From: Stratiolaelaps scimitus | Lineage: Eukaryota; Arthropoda; Arachnida; Mesostigmata; Laelapidae | Reading direction: 5' to 3' | DNA length: 64,000 nucleotides | Assembly: GCA_019614645.1 (NCBI GenBank) | Contig: JABWDB010000001.1 | Span: 19,137,501 to 19,201,500, forward strand | In this document: piece after piece, positions 47,890 through 57,870 of the stretch | Numbering within the stretch: the stretch's first letter is position 1 | Layout: every line of letters begins with the position of its first letter | Notes under the pieces: generated by a model | Databases searched by the model: none | The model's input: only the letters and a program-made list of their open reading frames with translations | Told to the model about the DNA's origin: nothing | Program-made: the position numbers and the translations under genes

Positions 47890-48080
47890 CTTCCGTTGTT
47901 GATGCTGTGGAATTCAATTGTTACCTCGTCATGGCTACTCCTAGCATCGCTAATTACGAGATCTTTTAGCATTTATACTAAACTTAGAAACGTGAAAGTT
48001 CACTACTACGCAGACGACCACGCTCCGGTCGTCTCTCGGAATCAAACGGCTACGCAATGCTGCTATCCGAAACTTTAAAA
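47890..48080 (+). pseudogene. Reverse transcriptase fragment with YADD box
   Basis: A 60-codon plus-strand frame contains FSIYTKLRNVKVHYYADDHAP. YADD lies at 48,007-48,018, in the context 'F.IY...L...V..YADD..V' normal for motif B-C of non-LTR RT. Nothing recognisable extends it on either side beyond a few codons, so this is a short LINE relic of uncertain clade. Confidence 0.6.
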
Positions 48081-48404
48081 TGAGACTTCCGCTTGATTGG
48101 TATCGTACACATGTTTTGACGCACATACTTTTGACAGTCCCGGTCAGTGCCCCAGTCAAACTCGGTTCTGGGTTTAGTCAGTAAGAGTCTGAGACTACCA
48201 GGCAAATACCTTAGTTGTGAAGCCCATGTGTCCATGAAGGATTTATCTTTAACCTCTATAAAAAAAAAGTATCTGTGGTCATTTGTAGGTCTTGGTCCTT
48301 GATCCTGTCACTTGGGCCATAGTTCGACGCTCCTACTTTCTGGGCCATGCTTCGAAACAATTACTACGAAAGTAATATTTTTGTATTGTTTCCAACCTGT
48401 ATGC

Positions 48405-48480
48405 ATCCCGCGGGATTCGAACCGGAAACCCTAGGGTTCGAAATCCTCGAAAGTCCGTCATCTCATTTCAGTCTTGGGGT
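48405..48480 (-). repeat. tRNA-Ser-like relic, minus strand
   Basis: On the minus strand, GACGGACTTTCGAGGATTTC, then a long-variable-arm-like GAACCCTAGGGTTTCC, then a perfect B-box GGTTCGAATCC resemble the 3' two-thirds of a class II tRNA such as tRNA-Ser with anticodon CGA. The anticodon stem does not pair well and the A-box is poor, so it is a pseudogene or a SINE head, not a functional tRNA. Confidence 0.4.
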
Positions 48481-48849
48481 AGATTAATCTGTTTCCTTAG
48501 ATTAAACCATGCCTTGCATGTCTACTGAAACAGATCCCTAAGCAAATGACGAGTGCTTGCCATTTAGGCAAAAGATATGGCCACTTAAATCGTTTTCGAA
48601 GCTTTTCGACAAGACCAGTTCAACAATCATAGCCCCCCAAGACATAAGGATTACAATATCTTCGTCTAGAAGTATCTCTGATTTCGAGCAGGGCGCATAT
48701 TGTTGGAGGTCCGCTAATCGCTACTGATGCTTCGTGGAATCCCAACTGCGATTCCTTTCAAAACAGACTTTGAGTCTCAAACCACCAATTGTCCTCCCTT
48801 CACGCACTAGATGTCTCCGGTCTTGCGTAAAGTGGCTCAGCAGTAGCAT

Positions 48850-49000
48850 ATGTTATTATACATCACGTTAATTGCCCCTTCAATGGGTGGAAACAGCCAT
48901 AATCGCATGGGCTTAGACCCGGAGAAAACTCCGGTTGAATTCAACGCGCTTAATCTTGTTATCGCTAATCCAGTCCCTTTTTGTTGAGGTGCACGACGAT
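48850..49000 (-). pseudogene. Mariner transposase fragment (lineage 1-like)
   Basis: On the minus strand, DWISDNKIKRVEF (about 48,980-48,942) and, after a frameshift, GLSPCDYGCFHPLKGQL (about 48,918-48,868) match the segment spanning the third catalytic Asp of the element at 32.6-33.9 kb (SWLKANRIKRWHH, DLSPCDYRCFHRLKRAIGG). The N-terminal half and terminal repeats are not seen. Confidence 0.75.
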
Positions 49001-49319
49001 GACACGACCTCCCACCACAGGTATTGTTAATCAATGGCAGCACAAATTTACACCAGCCGCAACCTCATTCTTAGCCACCTATGAAGGGATCGCGAACTCT
49101 GGATCGACTCGCTTTTACTGGAATTTCGTCAGCTTCGAATGGCGTATACGTTTCTACATCGAAATGCGAATGAATCTATGCGCCAGGTTAGTTGGGTTTA
49201 TATACAGGAAGAAAGGTAGACCTACAGCTGGCGAACATTTTCGATGATAAGGAGGACACAGGTTTGCTACTGGTGTAATCGATGCAGGAGACTTGAGCTG
49301 TGGAGGGCATAAACAGAAA

Positions 49320-49730
49320 ATGACCTCGGACGATCGAAAGGCCATCCCCAGTGGCAGCGCCGAATAGGTTTGGTCCCAAAGTGATTATTATGCATGCTAT
49401 GAATGTTAATGGGATTTTTAAGTTTGAGTTGCTGCGTGAAAAAATCAAAAGTTCTTTACTCACGGACAAATGGACAGGGACATTGAAAGCACGCACAGTG
49501 TGACATTACGATGACAACGCAGAACGTCACCGCACCGTTGGAATAACAACGAACTGGGTAGAGGTCGACAATATTCAACGATGGATTCAACCATGCATCT
49601 TCTCGAGATTTAAGACCCTTTGATTATGTCCATGCGTTCAAAAGGGCAATTGGTGCTGTACATTGTGCAAATATCGATTTGATTCAGAAAGGTATCGATG
49701 ACAAAATCAGGTATGGTAACTCAAATTGAA
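49320..49730 (+). pseudogene. Mariner transposase fragment (lineage 1-like), plus strand
   Basis: Plus-strand relic: MHAMNVNGIFKFELL, then YDDNAERHRTVGITTNWVE (49,507 onward) with the second catalytic Asp, and in a shifted frame RDLRPFDYVHAFKRAIG (49,604-49,654) with the third. The second and third Asp codons start 109 bases apart, against 105 expected for a D34D spacing, consistent with a small insertion. It is head-on to the minus-strand fragment 300 bp away. Terminal repeats were not found. Confidence 0.78.
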
Positions 49731-49886
49731 AGTATACTGCCGTTTAAAAACTCCCAGAGCGCTGTCCCGGTATGAAAACAATAAAGCAGATAACCTCTGT
49801 GTCATACTAAATATTCATAGTTCTGGCTATTTTTGTTCAAAAGTTATCGAAGTTGCCAGTTGTACAAAATAGCTTCGAACACATCA

Positions 49887-49942
<56 letters not shown>

Positions 49943-50279
49943 AGCAGGACCTTTAATCTAGCAGTTTTCCACTCGACTTATAAACGTAATACATGATTGT
50001 GTGTCTCCTTGTGCTTATAGATGTCCCCTGCTTAATAAAGGTGAATTTGAATTGACTTGACATTTGTTCTGCACTATGGCGAACGGAGCATTTGCAGAGT
50101 CATCTAAATCAGACAAGACCTTTTGATATTGTTGCCCATATGTTATCCCATCATATCCTGTGGTCCCTGCGAGAGTTCCGCTTGCCCGTTTAACGAACTG
50201 GCTGAATATGAGCATCAGCATCTCCCCATGAAGCTTCTATATTTCGAGCTTTGTCTCTTCAACGAGACTTCGGTCAGCT
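49731..50279. other. Gene-less stretch with an (AT)n tract
   Basis: Contains (AT)n at 49,888-49,938 and a retroposon-like tail (AATAAAGGTGAATTTGAATTG) near 50,034-50,054. No gene recognised. Confidence 0.5.
49888..49938. repeat. (AT)n microsatellite, 51 bp
   Basis: Pure AT array. Confidence 0.95.
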
Positions 50280-50790
50280 TGACAGAAACAGCAGAGAATC
50301 CCTGGAACTGCTGCTACTGCTACAACTGCCAGCTAGCGATGTTACTGTTGTCCCGATTTAGCAGTGGCGGCAACGGCAGCGGTCATCGTCATTGTTGTCG
50401 TTGTCTCGATGGCACCAATGCCACCGACCGTCGATGTGTACAAGTGAGTCCACGCAGTTGTCGTTAGATCGTTGGCTGGCTGGCTGGCTGGCTGGCTGTC
50501 CTACCGAGTGAGTAGTTCGCTGCTGTTACCTTTGCTGCTATGGCCGCTATCGTCGGAGGTAGAAGGCCGCCGCCGAGCCGCCGCAATCAATATACCACCA
50601 CCACCACCACTACCGCCGCCAACACCAACGCCGACCGACGAGACGGCCTACGAAGCGGCCTGAGCCCCAGCGAGAAGCCTCGCCAGCTAGTGCTCAGCCT
50701 GGCTAGCTGGCCTCTTAGTCGTTGCGGCAACCGTCCCGTCACCGTTGGTCCCCGTTATTGCTGTTGTTGTTGTTGTTGACGTCGTTGTCG
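50280..50790. repeat. GC-rich low-complexity patch H
   Basis: CTG near 50,308-50,320, GGCT at 50,473-50,498, CAC/ACC at 50,592-50,612 and TTG at 50,761-50,777. Overlapping proline-, cysteine- and leucine-rich frames; no CDS is called. Confidence 0.65.
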
Positions 50791-51124
50791 CGTCGTCGAC
50801 GAACTAACTTGTTTCGAATCCGACACAGCCGCCGGGAACGAGGACAGCGTAAGCAGAGATACGAAGCAGAGAGAGAGAGTGGGATTGGCTGACCGACGAA
50901 TGAGATGCATTGTACACTACTTCAGAGAGGGAGAAGGAGTGATTTCGAGATGGGTGCGCTTCTATCCTTCAGACAACACACCGGTTCAAACAGCGAAAGC
51001 AACAGCAACAAGGATGGGATTACTGCTGGTGCAGGCTGTTGCTGATATTGAGGACGATGCTTTGTTGTGTGAATTGACAACGTACATATCCTCCCTCCCT
51101 CACTCGATATCGTTAATTTGAAGG

Positions 51125-51240
51125 TAAATGGTAGCTCAGTGGACAATCAAGCTGAATCGCCTATTCGACATATGAGAGAATTTAGGCCATTGTGAAAAAT
51201 TGCACATTATTTAATAAAACAAATACATCTTTACCTTTTC
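51125..51240 (+). repeat. LINE 3' tail, possibly joined to a tRNA-like head
   Basis: 51,188-51,239 matches the LINE-tail family (CATTGTGAAAAATTGCAC, TTTAATAAAACAAATA, TTTACC). Only 50 bp upstream, 51,131-51,145 reads GGTAGCTCAGTGGA, a textbook tRNA A-box; the B-box is not convincing (CCTATTCGACAT near 51,161). It may be a decayed SINE that shares its 3' tail with the LINE family, or a chance juxtaposition. Confidence 0.4.
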
Positions 51241-52803
51241 CTCTGAAGTCGCAATTTGAACTCAAGCTGAAATGTCATCAATCGTATGCGCCGTAGATCT
51301 TGGATCTCATCTCATGGGGTCGCTTTGTTTTCTAAATCGCCGGTAGCCCAACAAGTTGATCCGCTTTGATTTTATATGAGTCGTCGATACCTTTCTTTCA
51401 CGCAATTTTTACAATCAGGGATGGCATTAATACTGCTAGTTTAACTAACCGACAACGACCGTGTCTTTGGGCCATGTTCAACACGATTGAAGTCAGCTAT
51501 CGAGGTATTTGCCCCGTTATGTTTGATGTGTTGGTTTTCGTTGCTTATCAGGCAGCCTGTCGGCAGTAGTCTCGTGAAAAGAAATGCTAAATTTAATACC
51601 AGTTCCACTTCTCGGGTAGTTCGCCCAGCAGAGATTCGAGTAACGAACTACATATGTAGATAAGCTTAGTCTGTTTCACAATACGCGTAAAGAAATGGTT
51701 TGCTGTTAGACTCGAAGAAACTGTATCGCGTGCTAACTGAGCGCGAATTGCAAAAATTATTTGTTTCATGCGAAATTCACTTTTACGAAACCTATTCTCG
51801 ATACCTGAATTGTACAGCTTCGTACTCGTTCAGCTATCGTTATAGTCACAATGTTATAGTGGTGTATCTGTTCGATTGGTGATTTTTCGACAATCGGGAA
51901 TTTCGGGAGAACGTTAATAACAATAATAATAACAACAACAGTAAAAGGGCACTATGTCACGATGAAAAAAGCTCACCCGAAAGTTAAGGGAATGACCTTA
52001 ATTTCTAATGTAAAACTCGTTTCCGTTTTGAATACAGATTAGCTTAAAATACATACATCACAGGGTATTTCTTGCCACACACACAGACATCGGAAGTTGA
52101 GCTCGTTGACATAAGAAACGCACCGTACGTAGACGAAAATAGTCGCGAAATACACACGCCGATTTCGAGTCGAGAAAGCTACGAGTATGTCAAGTTTCAA
52201 GGCTATGCGTTTTCTACAGAGCGAGCTTTAGAACGCCAAAACAAACTTTAATGCTGAGCATTCCTACGCCTCGAGCATGTTGCTTTATACTTAAACATAA
52301 ACGTGATGTCCCGTTATAGTTGGTAACGGCTGGTAAAATGGTAAGACGATTTTGCCTGAGACACGTGTGGACTGGCCGTGGGGCTTAGAGCCAATGCAAC
52401 CGATGCATGTGTATTTTACTCTTTCCACACGTCGAGCCAGCAGCACTCGGATACCGGCCCCGACCGCGAGTGAATAGTTCAGTTGGGTTAAGCTGAATTT
52501 CACGTGGGTAGATGAGCTTAGATAGGTGTCAAGCTGGCCAAACAAATATGAATTGGCGATGTACTGCACGCGGCTTGGCAACAGAGTATACCAGCGTAGT
52601 GAGTGACAGACAAAATGCGTGTCGATATCTAAGTACATCACATTCTTCTGAATGGAGGCTTCCCCCGGGCGTGAATAGGTGTGTGCTAATCAGATATAAC
52701 AATCATAATGTTATAGTGGTATATGGTATAATGAATATAATTCGTTGAGAGCGATGAACATACATATATTGATAATTCGAGTACTGGCCTTACTGGGCAA
52801 AAA
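51241..52803. other. Gene-less stretch, nothing recognised
   Basis: AT-rich DNA. A minus-strand open frame at 52,291-52,641 has no recognisable domain. Confidence 0.4.
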
Positions 52804-52805
52804 TA

Positions 52806-52826
52806 CTAGGTTGATTCAAATAATGC
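52806..52826. repeat. Mariner-type terminal repeat remnant (lineage 1)
   Basis: TAGGTTGATTCAAATAATG matches the right terminal repeat of the complete element at 32.6-33.9 kb (TAGGTTGACTCAAAAATAATG) with one substitution and a 2-base gap, and is preceded by TA(C). No transposase motif or opposite end follows. It is likely a solo or truncated end. Confidence 0.5.
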
Positions 52827-53569
52827 CGCCGTATTCTCAAGAAGCCGTCTGAAATAGTGGCTGCGTTGTTGTCAAAACAAAGATAGATGCAGGTTCACAC
52901 AGGTGTTGAGAGCTTGTGGGCAAGTCTAGGCGTGAATTTCGATAAACGGATTTTAACTACAAAATAAAAAAATGTATACTAAGAATAAAAATAATATTTT
53001 TGAAGTTCGGCGGGTTTGCTTGAATCAACTCGATAGCTTTCCAAATTGCTAGTAACTTGAAATGCAGAATTACCTTACTTTGAAAATACTGGCTTTTACT
53101 GTCTCTGATATTCGTTCGCAGACGCCGGATCGAGCCCCGGATCCCTCCTCTGCCCGAGAAGTGTCCTACATGAGGAAGAGATTCAGGGCTCGATTTCTCA
53201 GATGCGCACGTTCGGCCTTCCTCAAAATATGGTCACTATTAACTTCAAATGTTGCCGTCAATCACAAAAGCAGATGCGCTTTAAATGAATTTTTGTCGTC
53301 CGAGCCGATTTAGGAACGCAACATTCTGTCTTAAACTTTTCACTGTTCACCAATTTCGAGTCCGCAGCCGTTTTCCGGACCCAATACGCTGTGTATGTTT
53401 CCTGTCTTATCTATTGAACTACTACCCGTCCTCATGTAACCCAAGATTTATGTTTAATGCCACACTTCGTCCTAACAGCATATTACAAGTACATTTAGAG
53501 AGCACTTTATATCAAATCTTCTGAAATCAATGGGTAATAACTTGAGCGTGCATCTTTATGGAAAAGCAC
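52827..53569. other. Gene-less stretch, nothing recognised
   Basis: May begin with sequence internal to a truncated mariner. No coding motif recognised. Confidence 0.4.
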
Positions 53570-53581
53570 ACCTGGTTAATC

Positions 53582-53689
53582 GTTTTTTTTTTCTAAGTTG
53601 ACTCTCAGCTGTTCCCCTATTTGACAGGCCTCAGCTGTTAACCTTTAGGTATGACTATGAGGATCTGTCGGGGTTAATCTTAAATATAA
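53582..53689 (-). mobile_element. Short A-tailed retroposon, copy 2
   Basis: 108-bp insert between exact 12-bp direct repeats ACCTGGTTAATC (53,570-53,581 and 53,690-53,701). The plus strand starts with a T-run, so the element is on the minus strand with a poly(A) tail of about ten. The body on the minus strand (CCTCATAGTCATACCTAAA, GGTTAACAGCTGAGG, GAACAGCTGAGAGTCA) aligns along its whole length with copy 1 at 25,427-25,521. No Pol III boxes or known small RNA are evident. Confidence 0.82.
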
Positions 53690-53703
53690 ACCTGGTTAAT
53701 CTT

Positions 53704-53706
<3 letters not shown>

Positions 53707-53739
<33 letters not shown>

Positions 53740-53788
53740 GCTGACCTAGGATGTAGACCTAGGGTCATTTCCAGTAATCACAATCCTT

Positions 53789-53820
<32 letters not shown>
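53707..53820. repeat. Two (AT)n arrays
   Basis: AT arrays at 53,707-53,736 and 53,789-53,820 (one C interruption), separated by a 52-bp spacer that contains two ACCTAGG motifs. Confidence 0.9.
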
Positions 53821-54362
53821 GTATACAAGAACATACGTAGAGGTGCGTGTAGTAATGCCTCGCAATCTGTATACATCAGCCACTAGAGCTTTCGCAGCCT
53901 AGACGAAGTGTGGAATTGCTGCCGCCGATAGCGACAGTGTACGTACGCGTGCGGATGTGTCTGCGTGTGACCTCGACAAGAAGTCGCTCTACCTTGAAGT
54001 TACTCTATTAGAGGTTCAGATCAATACCATTTATAACGTCGGGGACGTAATAACGTGCTTCTAGCGCGTCTCTATGGTCTTTTTTTATAATAGGTCATAG
54101 AACATCTCGCACAAAAGGCGTATCTACCTCTTAGTGTACACACAGCACATAACATAGACGCATGCATATTAGAGACTTGCTACCATTGCTTGAACACGAG
54201 TTCTTAATTGTGTATACTCGTACAATGCTTCCCGCTATTAGAGTCTAAGTTGTGACCACGCTACGCGACGTTTGCGTGTCCTGAATTACATTGGACACTT
54301 TTCGGTGCGGTAATTATTAGTTTCTACCCACGGCTGGAACTACGTTGTAACTAAAATAAATA
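53821..54362. other. Gene-less stretch, nothing recognised
   Basis: No feature recognised. Confidence 0.45.
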
Positions 54363-54369
54363 AACACCT

Positions 54370-54482
54370 CACCAAATTTTCCAGGCTGACTTTCAGCCAA
54401 GATTTAACATCCACGGTGCTCAATGTCCTTAACAGGTCTAAGGCTGTCAGTGAGAGCAGGAGCCCCACACTGCCGCGCGGTG
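54370..54482 (-). mobile_element. tRNA-derived SINE, copy 4, 3' part only
   Basis: Minus strand carries the family 3' end: ACCGTGGATGTTAAATCTTG followed by the stem-loop GGCTG-AAAGT-CAGCC and CCTGGAAAATTT. The upstream part is not recognisably the family body or tRNA head, so this copy is 5'-truncated or chimeric. A 7-bp direct repeat AACACCT (54,363-54,369 and 54,483-54,489) may be a target-site duplication. Confidence 0.65.
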
Positions 54483-54901
54483 AACACCTGTGCAGTAGTG
54501 AACGCCAGAGTTTTGGCCATATGTTAAATTTTGACTTCAGCTCTCTTGTTCAACACTTGTCCAAAAATAAAAAGGTGTTCATGTAATTCATCTGGATGTT
54601 TTTGTGAAACACTTAAACCCGAACCAACTACCCACATATTTACAGCAAAGAGAGTAGCCCTCCCAGAGGTGCAAGTATTTTTTTTTGTTTGTTGGCCACC
54701 CACAGCCTTGTGGGTGGCAAGTTTATTAAGAGCTACAAATATGTGTCTAATTATGTTGCCTATTTACAATGTATTACAATTCTGTAAGATACGCTATTCG
54801 TTTGCTAACCGAAGAAATAGAGCGTTAAAAAGCTTTCGTTATAGTTACGTCATAATTTATTCACACGCTATTGTGTTATACATATACCTAGTCACCTAGT
54901 T
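54483..54901. other. Gene-less stretch, nothing recognised
   Basis: The plus-strand open frame 54,531-54,899 has no recognisable domain and is preceded by the SINE relic. Confidence 0.4.
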
Positions 54902-54976
54902 TCCTGGATGGTCTAGTAGTGAGCGTCTTGGCCTGCTAGACCGGAGGGACGCGGGTTCAAATCCTGTCAGACTCAT
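54902..54976 (+). tRNA. tRNA-like sequence, probably pseudogene or SINE head
   Basis: ATGGTCTAGTAGTGAGCG gives a good A-box and D-arm, and GGGTTCAAATCC a good B-box. They are 30-odd bases apart, as in real tRNAs. The anticodon arm (TTGG-CCTGCTAGA-CCGG) has a 9-base loop and two wobble pairs, and the acceptor ends (TCCTGGA / TCAGACT) do not pair. Also, GGTCTAG and CTAGACC form an alternative inverted repeat. It is therefore unlikely to be a functional tRNA, and no amino acid is assigned. Confidence 0.4.
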
Positions 54977-55160
54977 AGAATCTTTGGAGTTCTTTATCAT
55001 CTTTCTTTATCTGGATGGATTTTTAATATATTACGCGAAGGGAGTCCAGTGATATCCACGGCGGATCAGCATAACTGCATGGTGAGACGATATCTAGAAC
55101 TGGAATCATTTGAAATAGAGCACTGATGGATCTCAGCTGTTCTGATACCATACGTAATAA

Positions 55161-55318
55161 GAAATTTTCTCACAGCCAACATTTAACGTCCACGATAGAA
55201 CTGCTTCTGGATTTGCTTCACAAGACGGACAACCCCTTTAAATGCAAATGTGCAACGGTGGGGATCGAACCCGTCTGACTCCATGAGTCCAGATTCAACC
55301 ACCGCCGTCGCCAGCGGA
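55161..55318 (-). mobile_element. tRNA-derived SINE, copy 5
   Basis: Minus strand: tRNA-like head with B-box GGGTTCGATCCCC (about 55,272-55,260), then the family body (ACCGTTGCACATTTGCATTT, GTCCGTCTTGTGAAGCAAAT, GTGGACGTTAAATGTTGGC). The end reads GTGAGAAAATTTC: the second arm of the 3' stem-loop is deleted, and so this copy lacks the hairpin seen in copies 1-4. Its anticodon region (GACTC-ATG-GAGTC) differs from that of copies 1 and 3, which suggests divergence or a different head. Confidence 0.75.
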
Positions 55319-57140
55319 ACTCAAAGATCGTTTTCGTTGTAGGTACAACAACATATTATTATATCTTAACTTTTTCGACCTAATCGGTATCCCATGTGAG
55401 CCCAATGGTGAGTCATATATTAAAATCATTACATGGCCGGACTCTAGAGCTTCTGACACTGTACTCAGTCTGTTCAAAATCATACGCCATAGGTAAACGG
55501 GAAAGTCAAATATTCGGCGTTACTATGACCGTTCGGTTAGGCGTAGAGGCTCTCTGCATGGAGAGGTAGAGAGTTCCGTTGTTGGACGTCACTTCCTTTC
55601 TATTATATATCAGTCTCATCAATGGGCCGATCGTAAGCGATAACCGCGGATGTTGGATACCATCATATTCTAAGCAAAGAAATGTCCCATCTTTGTTCTG
55701 GTGCATGATGAAGGGTAGCGTAGCGGGCTCGAATCTAAAACTCTACTCAAGAGCTCTACAGTACTGTCCTTTTCGATAAGCGAGTTACGGCATTGCGAAT
55801 TGTGAATCCGAGCGCATGCCAGTACCTTCACAAGTGTTCAAGAGGAAATTCTGCAATACAATATATTCACTGTATGCTAAAACTTCCAGGTGCTGCTTCG
55901 TGTTCATCACAGATGGGTCGTATCAATACGTTACTATTGAACTCACTTGCGCCGTTGAGACATTTTGTTAAGTGTATGTTGTACTTAATGATACCTGAAG
56001 ATATAGATCAGGATTGGGCCAGAAAACCAGTGTATCTATTTGCGCGCGGGCTTATATTTTTGTGCGGGGAATGTTTTCGTCCATTTTACACGCCATCATA
56101 TCTGATTAAGATCGTAACGACTCGTCTGGGATACGTATCTACCTTAGTCGCGCATCTAGGTGCGCATCTTGCTATGCGCTTCATATGCTAAGGACTTAGA
56201 TGGGCGAATTTATGCTGCTGTCCCATTGCTGAGACTTGCTTTTTTTCGCGTTTTTCCTGGGTGTATTCTCGCCTCAATAAGCTGTACATCATGTATTCCT
56301 CGTGAAGATACTCAGCGTCGAAACTAGACGCTGGCCTACATTGTAGGCCATCACACATTTGTAGAATTGCCCTTCCGTTACTATTGATCACGAATTGTGA
56401 CGGATTGTCGCGTTTACCCTAAAGAGTAAAACTACTATTTCTGTTCACGGTAGGGCATACAGAGATGTCCGCTTGAACGATCACTGGTTCATACAAAAAT
56501 TGAGTACAGGATTTAAGTTCTACTACGATGAATCGCGAAACTGATGGTGATTACAATTAAGATTCGATGTTCACTCTCCAGTTCATTGACACGCGAACGG
56601 GATTCATGATTAGGTCAATATATAATGCAGCGGAGAGTACGTGGATTGCTCAACACCTAATCTGATCTGTACAACTGTTGATACACCGGTGGCATTATGC
56701 GATTCGATCGTGGACATACTGAAAATGAATTCCGCCCGATCCCACGCAGGAACTATTTGACCTTACGGGATACTTCGTTGGTCATACTAAGAGTTCTTTA
56801 TATTATGGTACAGTATAATAATCTTGGTAGCCACATCGTCGCATATATCTTATTAGGCCGAGGTGACCATCGTTTGATTTTCTGTTCCCTGGATATTTGC
56901 TCTTATTCTTTTTAGACTAACTGGTGTTTTAAGCTAAACATAATATATATATAAGGGGCTATACAGTATGAGGCTATATATAAATAATAAATTACAACAA
57001 ACAAACAAACAAGGTAAACTAACAGGGTAACCAGGAGCCACCCAGCTCCACTTCAGCTGTCTCGTGATCGTTACAAGATTAAACGATAACGACCGATGCA
57101 CGTACGGATGTTACACTCCACACAGCGGCAATACTAAATA
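55319..57140. other. Gene-less stretch, nothing recognised
   Basis: AT-rich DNA with small AT tracts near 56,941-56,952. Open frames such as 55,793-56,191 show no recognisable domain. Confidence 0.45.
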
Positions 57141-57442
57141 TAAATGAAATGTGGCAAAATAGAATCCCTCTCCATCTCTCTGTCTCTGCTTCGGTCAGAA
57201 GCGTCGATACGTATGACATGGCCGGTACATCCGACCATGTTGGCGGTGATGGTGGCTATGAGCGGAGTGCGTACGGTGCGTTGTGTGTTTGCCAACGCAA
57301 AAAGACCCCCGCTTCGTTTGCTGTCTCTACGAGGACGCCTTTAGTCGACAAACATACACACGGGCACAGGCGCACCTGCAACCAACCCTCTCATAGACTC
57401 GTAGGGCACATCTACGGACTCACGGACAGAGAAAGAATAAGC

Positions 57443-57451
<9 letters not shown>

Positions 57452-57537
<86 letters not shown>
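57452..57537. repeat. (GA)43 microsatellite
   Basis: 86 bp of uninterrupted GA, preceded by imperfect GA from 57,443. It is the longest pure dinucleotide array in the window. Frames through it encode (ER)n, (RE)n or, on the other strand, (LS)n, and are not genes. Confidence 0.97.
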
Positions 57538-57539
<2 letters not shown>

Positions 57540-57870
57540 GAGCAGTTGGGTGGACTCGAGGCCGGCTGCCTGGCTGGCCGTTCTCCCCGGATGCGATAGG
57601 GCCATAGGAGCATACGGGGTTGCCGCCGAGGGGTTGCTGCTAGGGTAGCCTAGTGGCGATCGATCGGGGAGTCCCCCTGTCATTGCACCTCTCCCCCAGC
57701 ATCTTGCCCCGAACGAGCGATTGCCTCGTTGGGCAGCCAACCCCAACTGGGGGGCCGGCGGCCCGAGCCCCCACTGGCGGCCAGCTAAGGCCGCTACCGC
57801 CGCCGCCTTGTGAGATGCTGCCTACCTATATTACCTGTGCGTTGCTCGTGGTGTCCCCGTAGACAAGCTT
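57540..57870. other. GC-rich patch I, no gene recognised
   Basis: Locally GC-rich with CCGCCG units near 57,793-57,808 and GGGGCC motifs. Frames on both strands are short and unconserved. Confidence 0.45.

Noticed and set aside
57149..57541. 130-codon frame ending in an Arg-Glu repeat
   Set aside because: The Arg-Glu repeat is simply (GA)n translated, and the upstream part has no homology I recognise.
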